Shown: positions 48,401-54,654, numbered from the stretch's first letter. The stretch is DNA of 64,000 nt from Sweltsa coloradensis (GCA_024449915.1 JAMZAV010000789.1:186001-250000); one strand, 5' to 3'. Numbers and translations are program-made. The notes: a model not told the origin generated them from the sequence alone.

Positions 48401-51400
48401 ATTATACATGTACAAGAAGGTTATGGTGATGTAGTACCTTTTGAAAGAAAAAGTTGAAAAAGTTAGCCAGAATCTATAGAAATAAAGCTTTTAATATAAG
48501 TTTTTTGATTTTTTGTGCGATATTTTCGTGCCATTTGGGCCAATTCTGACCAAACGGATGGGGCTACAACGTTCATATTATACATGGACATTAAGGTTAT
48601 GGTGATGTAGTACCCTTTAAAAGAAAAAGTTGAAAAAGGTAGCCAGAATCCATAGAAATAGAGCTTTTAATATAAGTTTTTTACGATAAATAATACCAAT
48701 TGACAAGAAACAATAGAAGCTTGACAACAATCACCTTCAATGCGTAGGCAACAAAACAAAGCACTTGTAAAAGTAAAGATATCCCACGCAAACTAAAAAC
48801 TTCAAAAAGCTCATCCATCAACGCGGCGGGACTTTAGCGTTTTCCTAGTTATAATATTTTGTATGTAATAATTTCAGACGTGACTGGCGTGGGCCAGGGC
48901 GGCCACCCGATGTCGGAGGTGCTTACAGTGAACGGAGCGACCATCGTAAACGGCGACACCCCCGTCTCCCACGGCAACATCATGTTCATCGGCGAGGTCC
49001 TCTTCGTGACCGACAGCGTCGTCCAGCGTCTGCACCAGGAGAACCGGGACAAGGAGACGCCTCCTCTCCTGGCGTTCCCGTGGTTCGGGTCGCAGTTCCT
49101 GTCGCACGCGTTCCTGGCTCTGGAACGCCAGCAGCGGTTCACCCACATCACCCGGTTCCTCAACCTGGCTGATCTTGCTCCGCATATCCCGGGCGCAGGT
49201 TGGTGAACACGCCCCCCTTAGCAACCATGGGGGAAATAAAGAGATTTTGTATGTAAATTTTATGGGTATTTCTAGTTTTATTGATTTTGTACATACGTTT
49301 TGGAGAAAATTTGTGGACACTTTCTTTTGAAAATCTTAAATGTGTTAAAACGAGAAAAATATATTATCTAAATATACAATTTATGAACTGTTTCGAAAAA
49401 TATTAATTGTTAAATTGATTTTATCTGATTTCGTTGGACGATGTTGTTAGGTTTTAAATCCATTTGTGTATTTCCCTTGTTTCTACAAGAAGCTCCGATA
49501 TCCCCAAAAATATCTCCACGCTGACACCTGGTATAAGGCTTTTAGGGTTATTTTAGAAGTCAAAGGAAGAGGATCAAAATAATGTTTTTAATATTTTTCA
49601 AGGCGGGACGTAACGACCCTGTCAACCATTATATTATTATTATGCAAATGTTGGGAAAATAATATAAACATTGAGCTCTGGTGCGAAACTGAGTTTGGAG
49701 AGCTATGATTTTGTTTGTTTTGTTGCCTTCCACTTCTCTGTATAAGAAAACACGATTATTTTAAATACACCACAATTTTGTTCGTCCGCTGAATCAAACT
49801 CCTCTTTGTACCATCTGACCATGGACTTACAATAGTAACTGATGTTACTTTAAATCCATGATCTGACAAAGAAATTCGTGTATCAAACGTTATTTCAGAA
49901 AATCGTAATCGTTATGAAGAGGTGAAATGCAATGGTGTGTAGAGACAATATACAAAAATTCGTGGATTGAATTCATTCATTCACCTAGCTCAGTGTTAGC
50001 ACTATTGTCCCCAAATTTGCATATAATGACTGACAGGGACGTTACGTCACCCAAAACATTAAACAATGTTTTATTCAAGACTTCTTTCATTTAGCTAACA
50101 TTTCAATCATCTTACTTTGACTTTTAAAACATAGATTAGAGAGCAATACAATAACCATCAGGTAATATATTCAGTTTCTCGTAGAGCCTTACAACTAATA
50201 ACAATGTGCGAGAGACTGCAGATTTTACTCAACCACTGGCTGCACCCCATGTAATCTAACAGCATGTGTTCTCGTATAGGCTACACTTTCTTCGTACCAA
50301 CTGACGACGCCTTCAAACGCCTGGGACTGGACACAAAGCCTGACAACTACCTGTCAATGGGCGAGGGTCTGCAGATCCTTCTCAATCACTTCGTACGAGG
50401 ACGCCTGTACAACCGAGATCTTACAGATGGAAAGGACGTGCCCACAGTTGGCAACAAGGTCATTCACGTCAAACGCCAAGGAGGTATGATGTTTCAGCGT
50501 GATATTTAAATTCATTTACTTTACGTATACATGTACCAAAGGTAATACTATATTTTCTCTTTTTTTACATTCATCTTATAGATATTTTTAGAATTCTCTC
50601 GTGCTACTAAATGTGTCCCCAACGTTCTTTCCTTTTGATGGCTGCAAATTTTTCGCTCGTCATCGTCGACGGTGTCCGCGCCGATACCGTTTTTCGGACA
50701 GCTTTAAATTAAAGTTCCCCGCACTGTAATTCTATTCTGTAACTGTAAATTAATATTTTCCCAGTTCTATTCCTCACACTATGTCTCGAACTACTAAATT
50801 GCTAGTTGGTAAATATTTAAAAAATAATTTTACTATTTTGGAACCCTTTTAATTGAGCAATGTTGTACAATGTTGACACCATTTCGGTGGTGGTATTGTT
50901 AAATTTTCATCCATTTAAAAAAAAATCAATATCATGTATGCTTACCTATAATAACCATTAACCTTAAGAAGTTTTTTTATTTTTATAGAATTGTAGGGTT
51001 AAATTAATTTTAGTTCAAACTTTAGGTACAAATTTATTAACAGTGTAGAAAAATTTGATGTTCAATAATTTAAACTTTCAGTGCCTTGTCGCCACCCATT
51101 CTGACAGTAAAAATAAAAATAAAAATTGTGTGTATAAATAAATTGATAAATTAATGAAAGTAGCGCACAGATGATAACCCTTTCGCTCTCGGTGATAACT
51201 GTAATCGACATGCCTGTGAAAGTGTATCTTGAGCGGTTATGTTGCTTCTTATTGCGCTCATGTGTGGTGTACAGAGCAGAGGATCAACCACTCCTGTGAT
51301 GTGTGTTGCAGAAAATTTCACCCTGAACGGAGCCAATGTGGTTGAGAGCGAAGTGTTCGTTTACAACTTGGGCACCATGTTTTTCATCGACGAGGTCTTG

Positions 51401-51742
51401 TTCGCAAACAAGCAGAATCTGCCGTCATCCACTGACGTTCCCACCACCGAGGTGACTCCACCCGTCACCACACAACTGCCCACCGGAGTCGAGAAGGTGC
51501 CGAGCGAACTGGCGGAGGATTCTGGCACTTTCCCCGACGTCTTGCTGGAGGAATCTGTCGTCACCCCGGGCTCCCAGACGTCGACTACGGAAGAAATGAA
51601 TGAACTACGTGACGAGGCGGCCAAAGATGTTGAAGCCATCGAGACGGAAGCTTCGGTTACCCAGAAGACGCCCTCTGCCAACGCCACCACCGTTGCTAGT
51701 GTAGTTACAACAAGCCACAGTCCCGGCGAAGAATTGCCCTGA
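15277..51742 (+). CDS. secreted three-FAS1-domain protein (fasciclin/TGFBI-like), 7 exons
   Basis: Joining 15277-15445, 36509-36709, 40231-40554, 42585-42794, 48878-49198, 50280-50483 and 51312-51742 gives 1860 nt: 619 residues plus stop. Order: signal peptide (1-18), FAS1-1 (about 32-154), FAS1-2 (about 196-345), FAS1-3 (about 365-508), then an acidic Thr/Ser/Pro tail (509-619). Each FAS1 unit shows the F-x-P-x-(N/D) strand motif (TIFAPRNGDA, TVFVPTDHAF, TFFVPTDDAF), a central helix ending in a His (YDHMV, INHFV, LNHFV) and an NGA block leading to a hydrophobic strand (VVLDGYLFP, FIGEVLF, FIDEVLF). FAS1 domains mediate adhesion to matrix or integrins in TGFBI, periostin and insect midline fasciclin. 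There is no C-terminal hydrophobic segment, so a GPI anchor as in fasciclin 1 is unlikely. Several N-x-S/T sites support secretion. The exact orthologue is not established, so no symbol is given. Confidence 0.88.
15446..18021 (+). other. start of the 21-kb intron 1
   Basis: Intron 1 spans 15446-36508. This first part holds a tRNA-like head at 16690-16770 (listed), a tRNA-like B box at about 15940-15953 and another on the minus strand at 17832-17843 (TATCGAACCCCG). A plus-strand frame at 17420-17641 lacks splice or family support. Confidence 0.45.
16690..16770 (+). repeat. tRNA-like SINE head
   Basis: A perfect B box, GGTTCGAATCC (16743-16753), lies within the stem CTGGGTTCGAATCCCAG, followed by TCGGGGCAAAC and an AT-rich tail. 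The 5' part (GTCCCGGTTGCTATGGATAG) is a degenerate A-box region. A decayed SINE fits better than a functional tRNA. Confidence 0.5.
18022..18803 (+). mobile_element. Helentron-like element, subfamily A (copy A2)
   Basis: TTGGATGAGCGTAGCGAGC begins at 18022. The 3' part has GCTTATCCAA (one change from the inverted terminus), CATCGCGCCAGAAAAAGCG, and CTAG at 18800-18803 before T. The interior has three or more copies of a module of about 161 bp, keyed by CTTATAACACCTA at about 18280, 18441 and 18603. It is non-coding. Confidence 0.75.
18920..20262 (-). repeat. old Helentron-like remnants and foldback debris
   Basis: GATGGATGA followed by TACATT...ATAAAAAT...TGTGCG occurs at about 18924 and again at 19909, both resembling minus-strand 3' ends of the A/B families. 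A foldback pairs GGCAATATTTCGCATATTTT (19013) with AAAATACCCGAAATATTGCC (19193). Diverged B-like blocks (AATATTTCT...GATTG, then AAGGTCCCC or AAGGTTCCC) lie at 19968-20180. Exact ends are lost. The stretch also contains the GC-rich block at 19490-19690. Confidence 0.4.
19490..19690. promoter_or_regulatory. CpG-rich block in intron 1, possible regulatory element
   Basis: About 200 bp rich in CpG (CGCGGTTTCCTCCGGCGCCG, then repeated CCGG motifs) interrupts AT-rich intron DNA. No open frame or splice pair explains it. It contains neither SINE boxes nor Helentron ends. It could be an enhancer, an alternative promoter of the FAS1 gene, or an unrecognised repeat. Confidence 0.3.
20263..21600 (-). 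mobile_element. Helentron-like element, subfamily B (copy B2), split by B1
   Basis: Minus strand: the 5' end TTGGATGAGCGAAGCGAAGA runs down from 21600. The 3' part lies at 20405-20263, with GCTCATCCATCAACGCGACG, an AACGC/GCGTT hairpin and CTAG at 20266-20263. The interval 20406-21184 is another complete element (B1). Removing it restores a continuous B sequence, including the ATAATAACAAT block seen uninterrupted near 47577. B2 itself abuts an older B fragment at 21601. Confidence 0.75.
20406..21184 (+). mobile_element. Helentron-like element, subfamily B (copy B1), nested in B2
   Basis: It starts TTGGATGAGCGAAGCGAAGA and carries the B signature CACTGACCCCCAAAAAATTT. It ends with GCTCATCCATCAACGCGAC, then GCGTTTGCGAAGCTTA and CTAG (21181-21184) before T. 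It has two internal modules of about 175 bp (GCGATATTTT...TGGGCC...GACCAAACGGGTGG). Flanks AATTG and TTATTATAA rejoin to the uninterrupted B sequence. Confidence 0.85.
21601..21787 (-). mobile_element. 5' fragment of an older B-like element (B3)
   Basis: Minus strand: it begins TTGGATGCGCGTAGCGAAGA at 21787 and runs to 21601, where it is cut exactly at the B2 5' end. It is more diverged than B1/B2. Its 3' remainder is not clearly recognisable left of 20263. Confidence 0.6.
21788..22259. other. intron 1 segment with a tRNA-like block
   Basis: A B-box-like GGTTCGATATC at 21909-21919 follows CGTGCCTTACGCTCGAGGGG, a decayed tRNA-like head with a T-run after it. Otherwise it is AT-rich, with no gene. 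Confidence 0.35.
22646..22737 (-). repeat. tRNA-Ser-like SINE head
   Basis: Minus strand: an A-box region TGTCCGAGTGGT (22712-22701) and B box GTGTTCGAGTCC (22669-22658), separated by about 30 nt that include a long variable-arm-like GGAGGGAGGTGTC. This is the layout of a class II (serine-type) tRNA. The acceptor stem does not pair well, so a SINE head is likelier than a working tRNA. Confidence 0.5.
23475..23737. mobile_element. Helentron-like palindromic element with two 3' ends (family E)
   Basis: The right end is a standard 3' terminus: CTCACTCGTCTAACAACGAC, then TTTGGCGTTTTCC and CTAG (23734-23737) before T. The left end is the same terminus inverted (TTAGGAAAACGACTAACTCG, then TTGTTAGACGAGTGAG), and the similarity continues inward for about 60 nt (CATGTGTTGA...CCCGG). 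It resembles the family F 3' end at 13081-13120. Confidence 0.55.
23738..23840 (+). repeat. tRNA-derived SINE head (same family as 7758)
   Basis: TCTAGTTGGCGAAGGTGCCC is followed by B-box-like GGTTCAAACCC (23783-23793), CGTCGGGA and TAATTTCTGGATCGTAT, matching the copy at 7758-7862 in order and spacing. It directly abuts the CTAG end of the palindromic element, so one interrupted the other. Confidence 0.6.
23930..24085 (-). repeat. family-F-like internal fragment
   Basis: On the minus strand, AAATTTTAAACAGACATCCG, then GAACTGCTAACAAAATGAG match the family F interior (12628-12690), and TTTGTTTGTTTGTCCGG corresponds to its simple-sequence run. The termini are missing. Confidence 0.45.
24448..27894. 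other. intron 1 DNA without recognised genes
   Basis: Mostly AT-rich. A B-box-like tRNA block lies on the minus strand at about 27213-27225 (ATTCGAACTCCAG), with AATCAGAGCAATG after it. TAGGCCTA palindromes occur at 24696, 26157 and 26644. I see no exon with good splice sites and an open frame. Confidence 0.35.
27895..28190. repeat. degenerate minisatellite (GGACGGTAGC-TAACTGG units)
   Basis: GGACGGTAGCTAACTG recurs, with changes, at about 27979, 28033, 28071 (GGGACGGAAGCGAACTGG) and 28122 (GGGGACGGTAGCGAACTGG). Between them lie ACCCAACTAAA and GGTAGCCATCC(A/G)TGCACC. The unit is about 45-55 bp and there are five to six loose copies. It is GC-richer than its flanks. Confidence 0.6.
28191..30457. 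other. intron 1 DNA; GC-richer at the start, then AT-rich
   Basis: 28191-28510 stays GC-richer than average, has a 63-codon frame without family resemblance, and could be repeat-derived. A perfect TGACGTCA lies at 29324-29331. A tRNA-like block (GGGATTCGAGTCC) lies near 30300-30312. Nothing else is identifiable. Confidence 0.3.
30458..31018 (+). mobile_element. Helentron-like element, subfamily B (copy B4)
   Basis: TTGGATGAGCGAAGCGAAGA at 30458. The B signature TTTCACTGACCCCTCAAAAAA. One internal module of about 175 bp. The end has GCTCATCCATCAACGCGGCG, then GACTTAAGCGTTTTCC and CTAG (31015-31018) before T. Clear full-length termini. Confidence 0.85.
31161..32114 (+). mobile_element. Helentron-like element, subfamily B (copy B5), three internal modules
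   Basis: TTGGATGAGCGAAGCGAAAA at 31161, ending GCGTTTTCC and CTAG (32111-32114) before T. Three head-to-tail modules begin GTGCGATATT or GTGTGATATT at 31431, 31607 and 31782, a period of 175-176 bp. It lies in the same orientation only 142 bp after B4, with a (TA)n run between them. A long T-run sits at 31230-31260. Confidence 0.85.
32115..35176. other. intron 1 DNA, AT-rich
   Basis: No exon can be supported. The frame at 32259-32552 starts in AT-rich sequence and has no splice context. The regulatory-motif cluster at 34927 is listed separately. Confidence 0.35.
34927..34945. promoter_or_regulatory. cluster of E-boxes and a CRE
   Basis: Within 19 bp: CACGTG (34927-34932), CATATG (34934-34939) and TGACGTCA (34938-34945). 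These are consensus bHLH and CREB/ATF sites. The location is intron 1, about 1.6 kb before exon 2. Function is inferred only from motif density. Confidence 0.3.
35177..35924 (+). mobile_element. Helentron-like element, subfamily A (copy A3), diverged
   Basis: TTGGATGAGCGTAGCGAGCG at 35177, with a partial repetition of GAGCGAAG. The interior follows subfamily A but has many 1-3 bp losses. The 3' end is GCTCATTCTCAACGCGTGGG, then ACTTAAGCGTTTCC... and CTAG (35921-35924) before T. It is the most decayed A copy with both ends. Confidence 0.7.
35938..36370. repeat. G/C-run repeat, family G copy 2
   Basis: It shares the TTCTAAAACAC to GGCGCTATTGTTGGGG block and the following TATGTATGG-like segment with 2380-2545. 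It has very long C runs (about 36029-36042 and 36331-36345). The ends are not resolved. It stops about 140 bp before exon 2. Confidence 0.45.
36509..36709 (+). CDS. FAS1 gene exon 2: core of FAS1-1
   Basis: Acceptor TGTTACAG (36501-36508), then 201 nt in phase 1, donor AACG|GTCAGT. It encodes AEPFTIFAPRNGDAS through HPDLVKKLLYDHMVLGLKLN to TLGGRTVHVRRVN, which is the first conserved strand, the helix with the His position (YDHM) and the strand before the second half. It is strongly GC-rich with G/C third positions. Without this exon the FAS1-1 fold would be broken. Confidence 0.9.
36766..37385. mobile_element. 620-bp full-length foldback element with TTAA flanks
   Basis: TTAA (36762-36765) and TTAA (37386-37389) flank a nearly perfect palindrome. 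The left end GGCTATCCGACCGCGTTTTT pairs with the right end AAAAACGCGGTCGAATAGCC, and pairing continues through GTGAATGGCTTTGAAACC, GCTAATATCGCCACTT, AGAGGCTGACTGA and TCTTTCCTGCGA to the centre GCGGTATTTTGTACCGC near 37080. Arms are about 300 nt. TTAA duplication is typical of piggyBac-type (and Kolobok) elements. There is no coding capacity. It starts 56 nt after the exon 2 donor. Confidence 0.85.
37390..40230 (+). other. rest of intron 2
   Basis: AT-rich, with no supported alternative exon. The 3' splice site of intron 2 is CTCCTTGCAG ending at 40230. Intron 2 runs from 36710 to 40230 (3,521 nt). Confidence 0.5.
40231..40554 (+). CDS. FAS1 gene exon 3: end of FAS1-1, linker, start of FAS1-2
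   Basis: 324 nt, phase 1 at both ends (CTTGCAG|GC...AGTG|GTGAGT). It begins GTLTANGARVLNPRVEVPGG and ends the first domain with VVLDGYLFP. A linker with N-glycosylation sites NMTT and NSTF follows. The first helices of FAS1-2 are next (VSQVLGFLKSGVRVFQHFLS), with NVSQ and NVSH as further possible glycosylation sites. GC-rich throughout. Confidence 0.9.
40555..42584 (+). other. intron 3
   Basis: 2,030 nt, donor GTGAGT, acceptor GATTTCCAG. It carries the foldback at 42303 and otherwise only AT-rich DNA. The frame at 41038-41325 is not supported by splice sites. Confidence 0.6.
42303..42455. repeat. foldback repeat in intron 3
   Basis: CACAAACACACGAACAATAA (42303) pairs with TTATTGTTCGTGTGTTTGTG (ending 42455), and pairing continues inward over AGTCAGAAAT / ATTTCTGACC. 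The centre has the palindrome GGAAGCAGAGCTTCC. The total is about 150 bp with arms near 40 bp, and no visible target duplication. Confidence 0.65.
42585..42794 (+). CDS. FAS1 gene exon 4: core of FAS1-2
   Basis: 210 nt, phase 1 in and out (TTTCCAG|AT...CGGC|GTAAGT). DEEYTVFVPTDHAFQRW is the conserved first FAS1 block, TESVMINHFVKGNMRQEA the His-containing helix, and TLDGREVQFARR the following strand. It corresponds position for position to exons 2 and 6. Confidence 0.92.
42795..46211 (+). other. intron 4, 5' half
   Basis: Intron 4 is 42795-48877 (6,083 nt). This half is AT-rich with no identified repeat family and no supported exon. Its 3' half is almost entirely three Helentron-like elements. 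Confidence 0.45.
46212..46981 (+). mobile_element. Helentron-like element, subfamily A (copy A4)
   Basis: TTGGATGAGCGTAGCGAGCG at 46212. It has the A signature TTTCACTACACTGGAG and two or more internal modules of about 161 bp. An AT-rich segment of AATTTAATTT repeats lies near 46795-46860. The 3' end is CGCTCATCCAACAACGCGGC, then GGGACTTAAGCGTTTTCC and CTAG (46978-46981) before T. Confidence 0.8.
47141..47734 (+). mobile_element. Helentron-like element, subfamily B (copy B6)
   Basis: TTGGATGAGCGAAGCGAAGA at 47141, one internal module, 3' GCTCATCCATCATCGCGAC, then GCGTTTGCGAAGCTTCC and CTAG (47731-47734) before T. It retains the uninterrupted ATAATAACAATTAACAAGTA block that is used to reconstruct the B1/B2 nest. 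Confidence 0.8.
48075..48848 (+). mobile_element. Helentron-like element, subfamily B (copy B7), at the exon 5 splice site
   Basis: TTGGATGAGCGTAGCGAGTG at 48075, two internal modules (GCGATATTTT...CCAAACGG) of about 175 bp, 3' GCTCATCCATCAACGCGGCG, then GGACTTTAGCGTTTTCC and CTAG (48845-48848) before T. It ends 29 nt before the first base of exon 5. Confidence 0.85.
48878..49198 (+). CDS. FAS1 gene exon 5: end of FAS1-2 and start of FAS1-3
   Basis: 321 nt, phase 1 both ends (ATTTCAG|AC...GCAG|GTTGGT). It reads VTGVGQGGHPMSEVLTVNG, then ATIVNGDTPVSHGNIMFIGE and VLFV, closing FAS1-2. FPWFGSQFLSHAFLALE and FTHITRFLNLADLAPHIPG are the opening helices of FAS1-3. It is the structural counterpart of exon 3 (324 nt). 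The acceptor tract is short and poor in C (TAATATTTTGTATGTAATAA before TTTCAG). Confidence 0.9.
49199..50279 (+). other. intron 5
   Basis: 1,081 nt with GT-AG ends (GTTGGT...CTCGTATAG). AT-rich, no repeat or exon recognised. Confidence 0.65.
50280..50483 (+). CDS. FAS1 gene exon 6: core of FAS1-3
   Basis: 204 nt, phase 1 both ends (GTATAG|GC...GGAG|GTATGA). GYTFFVPTDDAFKRLGLD is the most canonical first FAS1 block of the three. LQILLNHFVRGRLYNRDL carries the conserved His helix, and TVGNKVIHVKRQG the next strand. Confidence 0.92.
50484..51311 (+). other. intron 6
   Basis: 828 nt, GTATGA...GTTGCAG. A frame is open for 72 nt upstream of the acceptor, but the phase and the match to exons 3 and 5 place the exon start at 51312. 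Confidence 0.65.
51312..51742 (+). CDS. FAS1 gene exon 7: end of FAS1-3 and acidic Thr-rich tail
   Basis: Acceptor GTGTTGCAG, phase 1. ENFTLNGANVVESEVFVYNL, then GTMFFIDEVLFANK close FAS1-3. The remaining 111 residues are rich in Thr, Ser, Pro, Glu and Val (for example STDVPTTEVTPPVTTQLP), with NATT as a glycosylation site, and end SHSPGEELP at the TGA (51740-51742). There is no hydrophobic C-terminus. The tail looks disordered and probably O-glycosylated, a spacer and not a domain. Confidence 0.9.
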
Positions 51743-52350
51743 TACATTCGTTAAGTTATTAATTGTACCATACCCACAGACATTTATTATCCTACAGAAA
51801 AGAATTAAGTACAAATCTGATCCTAAAGACAAATTATTGGTTGTGCTTGATTTGGTGGTCGTATAACATGAAAAGTGAAGTAGGCTAAAGATAAGATTAT
51901 GTGTAAATTGAAGTTAACTGGTATTTTAGATTTTTCATGCGTGTTAGGTATAAGAAATCTGGAGATTTATGTGTATATTACGTATTATACTAAACTAATA
52001 TAAATTATTAGTTAAAAAGTCCATCTCATATTATTATTAAGCTGATACGATTAGAATTTAGAACATAGTTTAAACGAGTAATGTAAGGAGCCCGAAGTAA
52101 TTGATATTCATATTTAATCTACTATATTATTATATATAGGAATATATATAAAACAAAAAAAACATGGTCAAAAATATTTCAATCAATGTATTATTATGTC
52201 TGGTTGTTTATAGAACTACTACATAAGCTTGATATTTTAAAATAAGATTTATGCAAGATCATTCTGACTGTATTGACTATACGCTATTGTTAAATAATAT
52301 TTGAGTATGTAAACAAAGGTGAATAAATACATAAAATCCACTTTTAAGTT
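51743..52350 (+). other. probable 3' UTR of the FAS1 gene
   Basis: About 600 nt of AT-rich sequence between the stop codon and the first AATAAA, with a poly-AT tract (52120-52165). No competing gene is visible. Confidence 0.5.
52322..52327 (+). terminator. poly(A) signal of the FAS1 gene
   Basis: The first AATAAA downstream of the FAS1 stop codon. TTTTAAGTTCC follows about 18 nt later as a possible downstream element. Confidence 0.5.
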
Positions 52351-52501
52351 CCTTGACTTCAAAGCCCGTAGCCCAAAGCCTAGATAATCAACACTAATAT
52401 TTATTTTATTTTATTCTCAACCACTGTCGATAATTTTAAACATCCGCGACGCAAAGAAACATCAGTGTGATCTAGCGAGTAAATGAGACAACTACTCATT
52501 T

Positions 52502-52890
52502 GCGTTTGTTTTAGTTACCAGCACAGACACCAGCAGCACTGTAGCTAGAAAAGACCGCGGCCTTCTAGATTAACACTACATAGCTTTGTACATGGACAAC
52601 AACTATTGGATTGTTAACGTTTGTGTTTTGATAAATAACAATTTGTTAAAAATGTTGTTAAAAACAAATTAAACAAATTCTGAAAGAAAACACAAACAAA
52701 ATATATAATAAAGTCCTTTCTCCAAAGTCAAGCAGCTTGGATCCTAGCCTAGTTTACAAATCAAACCATGTAGGCTGTACAAGGTCCACTAGATAATATA
52801 GCTTGTCTTTTCGATCTTTGTGGCTGTGTATGTATACTGTATAGCTACAATGCTGCTGGTGTCTGTGATGCTAACTTTAAAACAAACACA
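52502..52890. repeat. foldback repeat between the two genes
   Basis: GCGTTTGTTTTAGTTACCAG, then CACAGACACCAGCAGCACTG (52502-52543) pair with the inverse arm at 52843-52890 (AGCTACAATGCTGCTGGTGT, then CTGTGATGCTAAC). Arms are about 47 bp around a loop of roughly 300 bp. It is a MITE-like unit of unknown family. Confidence 0.65.
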
Positions 52891-53018
52891 GAAAGCGCCA
52901 TATCTGGATCATCTTTGAGCCGCGGATACCGCTTCTCCAGTTTGGAAATAATCACATTTTACTCGTAATGAACAGCGTCAGTTTTAAATACAACCAGTAC
53001 TATAGTCACTATTAGTGG

Positions 53019-53026
53019 TGACGTCA
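53019..53026. promoter_or_regulatory. perfect CRE octamer
   Basis: TGACGTCA within GTGGTGACGTCACGCAAG. Possible regulatory site; no further evidence. Confidence 0.25.
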
Positions 53027-53329
53027 CGCAAGTGGTTGCCCTTAGCAACGAAGAAAATAGACTCCAAACAAACTTGTCGCCTACAGTAATACTTCATAGA
53101 CTCATAGCTTGAACATAATAATATAACACAAACATGATGAGCCTTCGTTTAATATTGTGCAAGTAGGCCGATAATTTGATTATAAAAATACCTTCTTTGC
53201 ATGTTGTCTTTAAGTTTAAAGATACCTTTGAGAGAATTCGACGAAAATGACACCCATTGGTTTCTAATGGGAACGAAATCGTGTTTAGAGTCAAATCTGG
53301 TCGTTGCTGTATGCACAACAATATGATCT

Positions 53330-53445
53330 TTTGATCTTCGAGACGAACTTCGAGACGTCACCATGCAGGGATCAAGAGGGAGAAGCTACGGAACAATACA
53401 ATGATCTTCGAGACGTCACTGTAGGAGATCAAGAGGAAGAAGCCA
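53330..53445. repeat. imperfect direct repeat
   Basis: GATCTTCGAGACG...GATCAAGAGGGAGAAGC (about 53333-53386) is followed by GATCTTCGAGACGTCACTGT and GATCAAGAGGAAGAAGC (about 53403-53444): two imperfect copies of a unit of about 60 bp. Confidence 0.5.
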
Positions 53446-53753
53446 AGGCCATGTAACCAAGCCATCGACACTTGGAACATCACATCACACAAGATCACCT
53501 CTCATGGATCCATCTCATGGACTCGTAAGAAAGGCTGAACCGACTGCTGAACTCAATGAGGACTGAGGAGCCAACATCAAGAAGTCCCACATCGCATAGA
53601 ACAAGACTATTCTTTAAACGTTTGTGACAGTTACAAGATAAAAAAATATGTATTTGAATTTGGTTTTGTAATTTGAATATAGTAATATAATTATGTTGAA
53701 TGGATGCTACTTGTACAAAAGTTAATCTCCTTTTATTACATTACATTTTACAG

Positions 53754-53873
53754 TTGCCCCTCGTCCTAACACCCACCCCATGTTCAGGAGAAGGTGTCGA
53801 ACCAGCACCAGTCATCCAAACTGAAGGTTGCGCAGATGTCAAATCTTTGAGACACGACGAGGAGAAATGGTAA
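53754..53873 (+). CDS. weak candidate terminal exon
   Basis: The acceptor-like ACATTTTACAG is followed by a 39-codon open frame (LPLVLTPTPCSGEGVEPAPV ... RHDEEKW) ending TAA at 53871, with AATAAA at about 53909. Base composition is above the surroundings. In the phase used by the FAS1 introns it would stop after about 23 codons, so it is not an obvious alternative FAS1 ending. It could be a small last exon of an unseen transcript or chance. Confidence 0.25.
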   Translation: MPLVLTPTPCSGEGVEPAPVIQTEGCADVKSLRHDEEKW

Positions 53874-54654
53874 TTTCATTTGGTTTTGTAATGCTTTTTG
53901 TTCTTGAATAAATAAACTAATATACTTAGTGGGCACCCACAGGATGGGCAGTGGGGATGTCCCGATTTAGTTTGCATCTGAGGCACAGAGGCAGTAGAAT
54001 GTAAAACAAAATTTAGACGGTCAATAATGTTAAAATCGTTCCTATAGTTGCCCCAAACAAAGTAGAATTTTTTAACTTTCAAGTTTCTGCTGTTGCGTTC
54101 CCATAAATGTTCCCTGAAAAGGAACGAAAATGAAAAGATAAGTTATAACATACTATATGTCACACCCGTTGGTGTAGGTTTGTTTGCTTGTAAAAATGAT
54201 AGAAATTCACTCAGGAGGTCTGACTTCGATCCCCGGCATGGGTGTTGGATTGAGACGCAGCTCACCCTTTAATCTCTCGTCCACGCATCGTATCGAATGA
54301 AAATAATTTTCTCCATCAAATCAAGAATTTTTCTCCATCAAATCAAGACCAGTTGATTTTACTGTCAGCTATGCCTAATTATGTATTTATTTACTATTAG
54401 GCATATTCAATGAACATTGGACAATTGGTACATTATAATCATTACTCATTGGAGTGAACATAGCCCGAATAAACACAGAATTATGATTCTTGTCTCGATT
54501 ACCCACGAACCAGAAAGAATGACCTCCCCCCCCCCCCCCCCACCGGTTCCTACGCCACCGATGACCTCCTCTCCCCTTGCGGTGGAATCTAGCTCTTCTC
54601 TTCCATTAGATTTTTACGACATGAATGATGAATGTATATCTGTTATTCGAGACG

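Noticed and set aside
48874..49320. 148-codon minus-strand frame opposite exon 5
   Set aside because: It is antisense to a well-supported FAS1 exon; GC-rich third positions create open antisense frames. The frames opposite exons 3 and 7 are rejected for the same reason.
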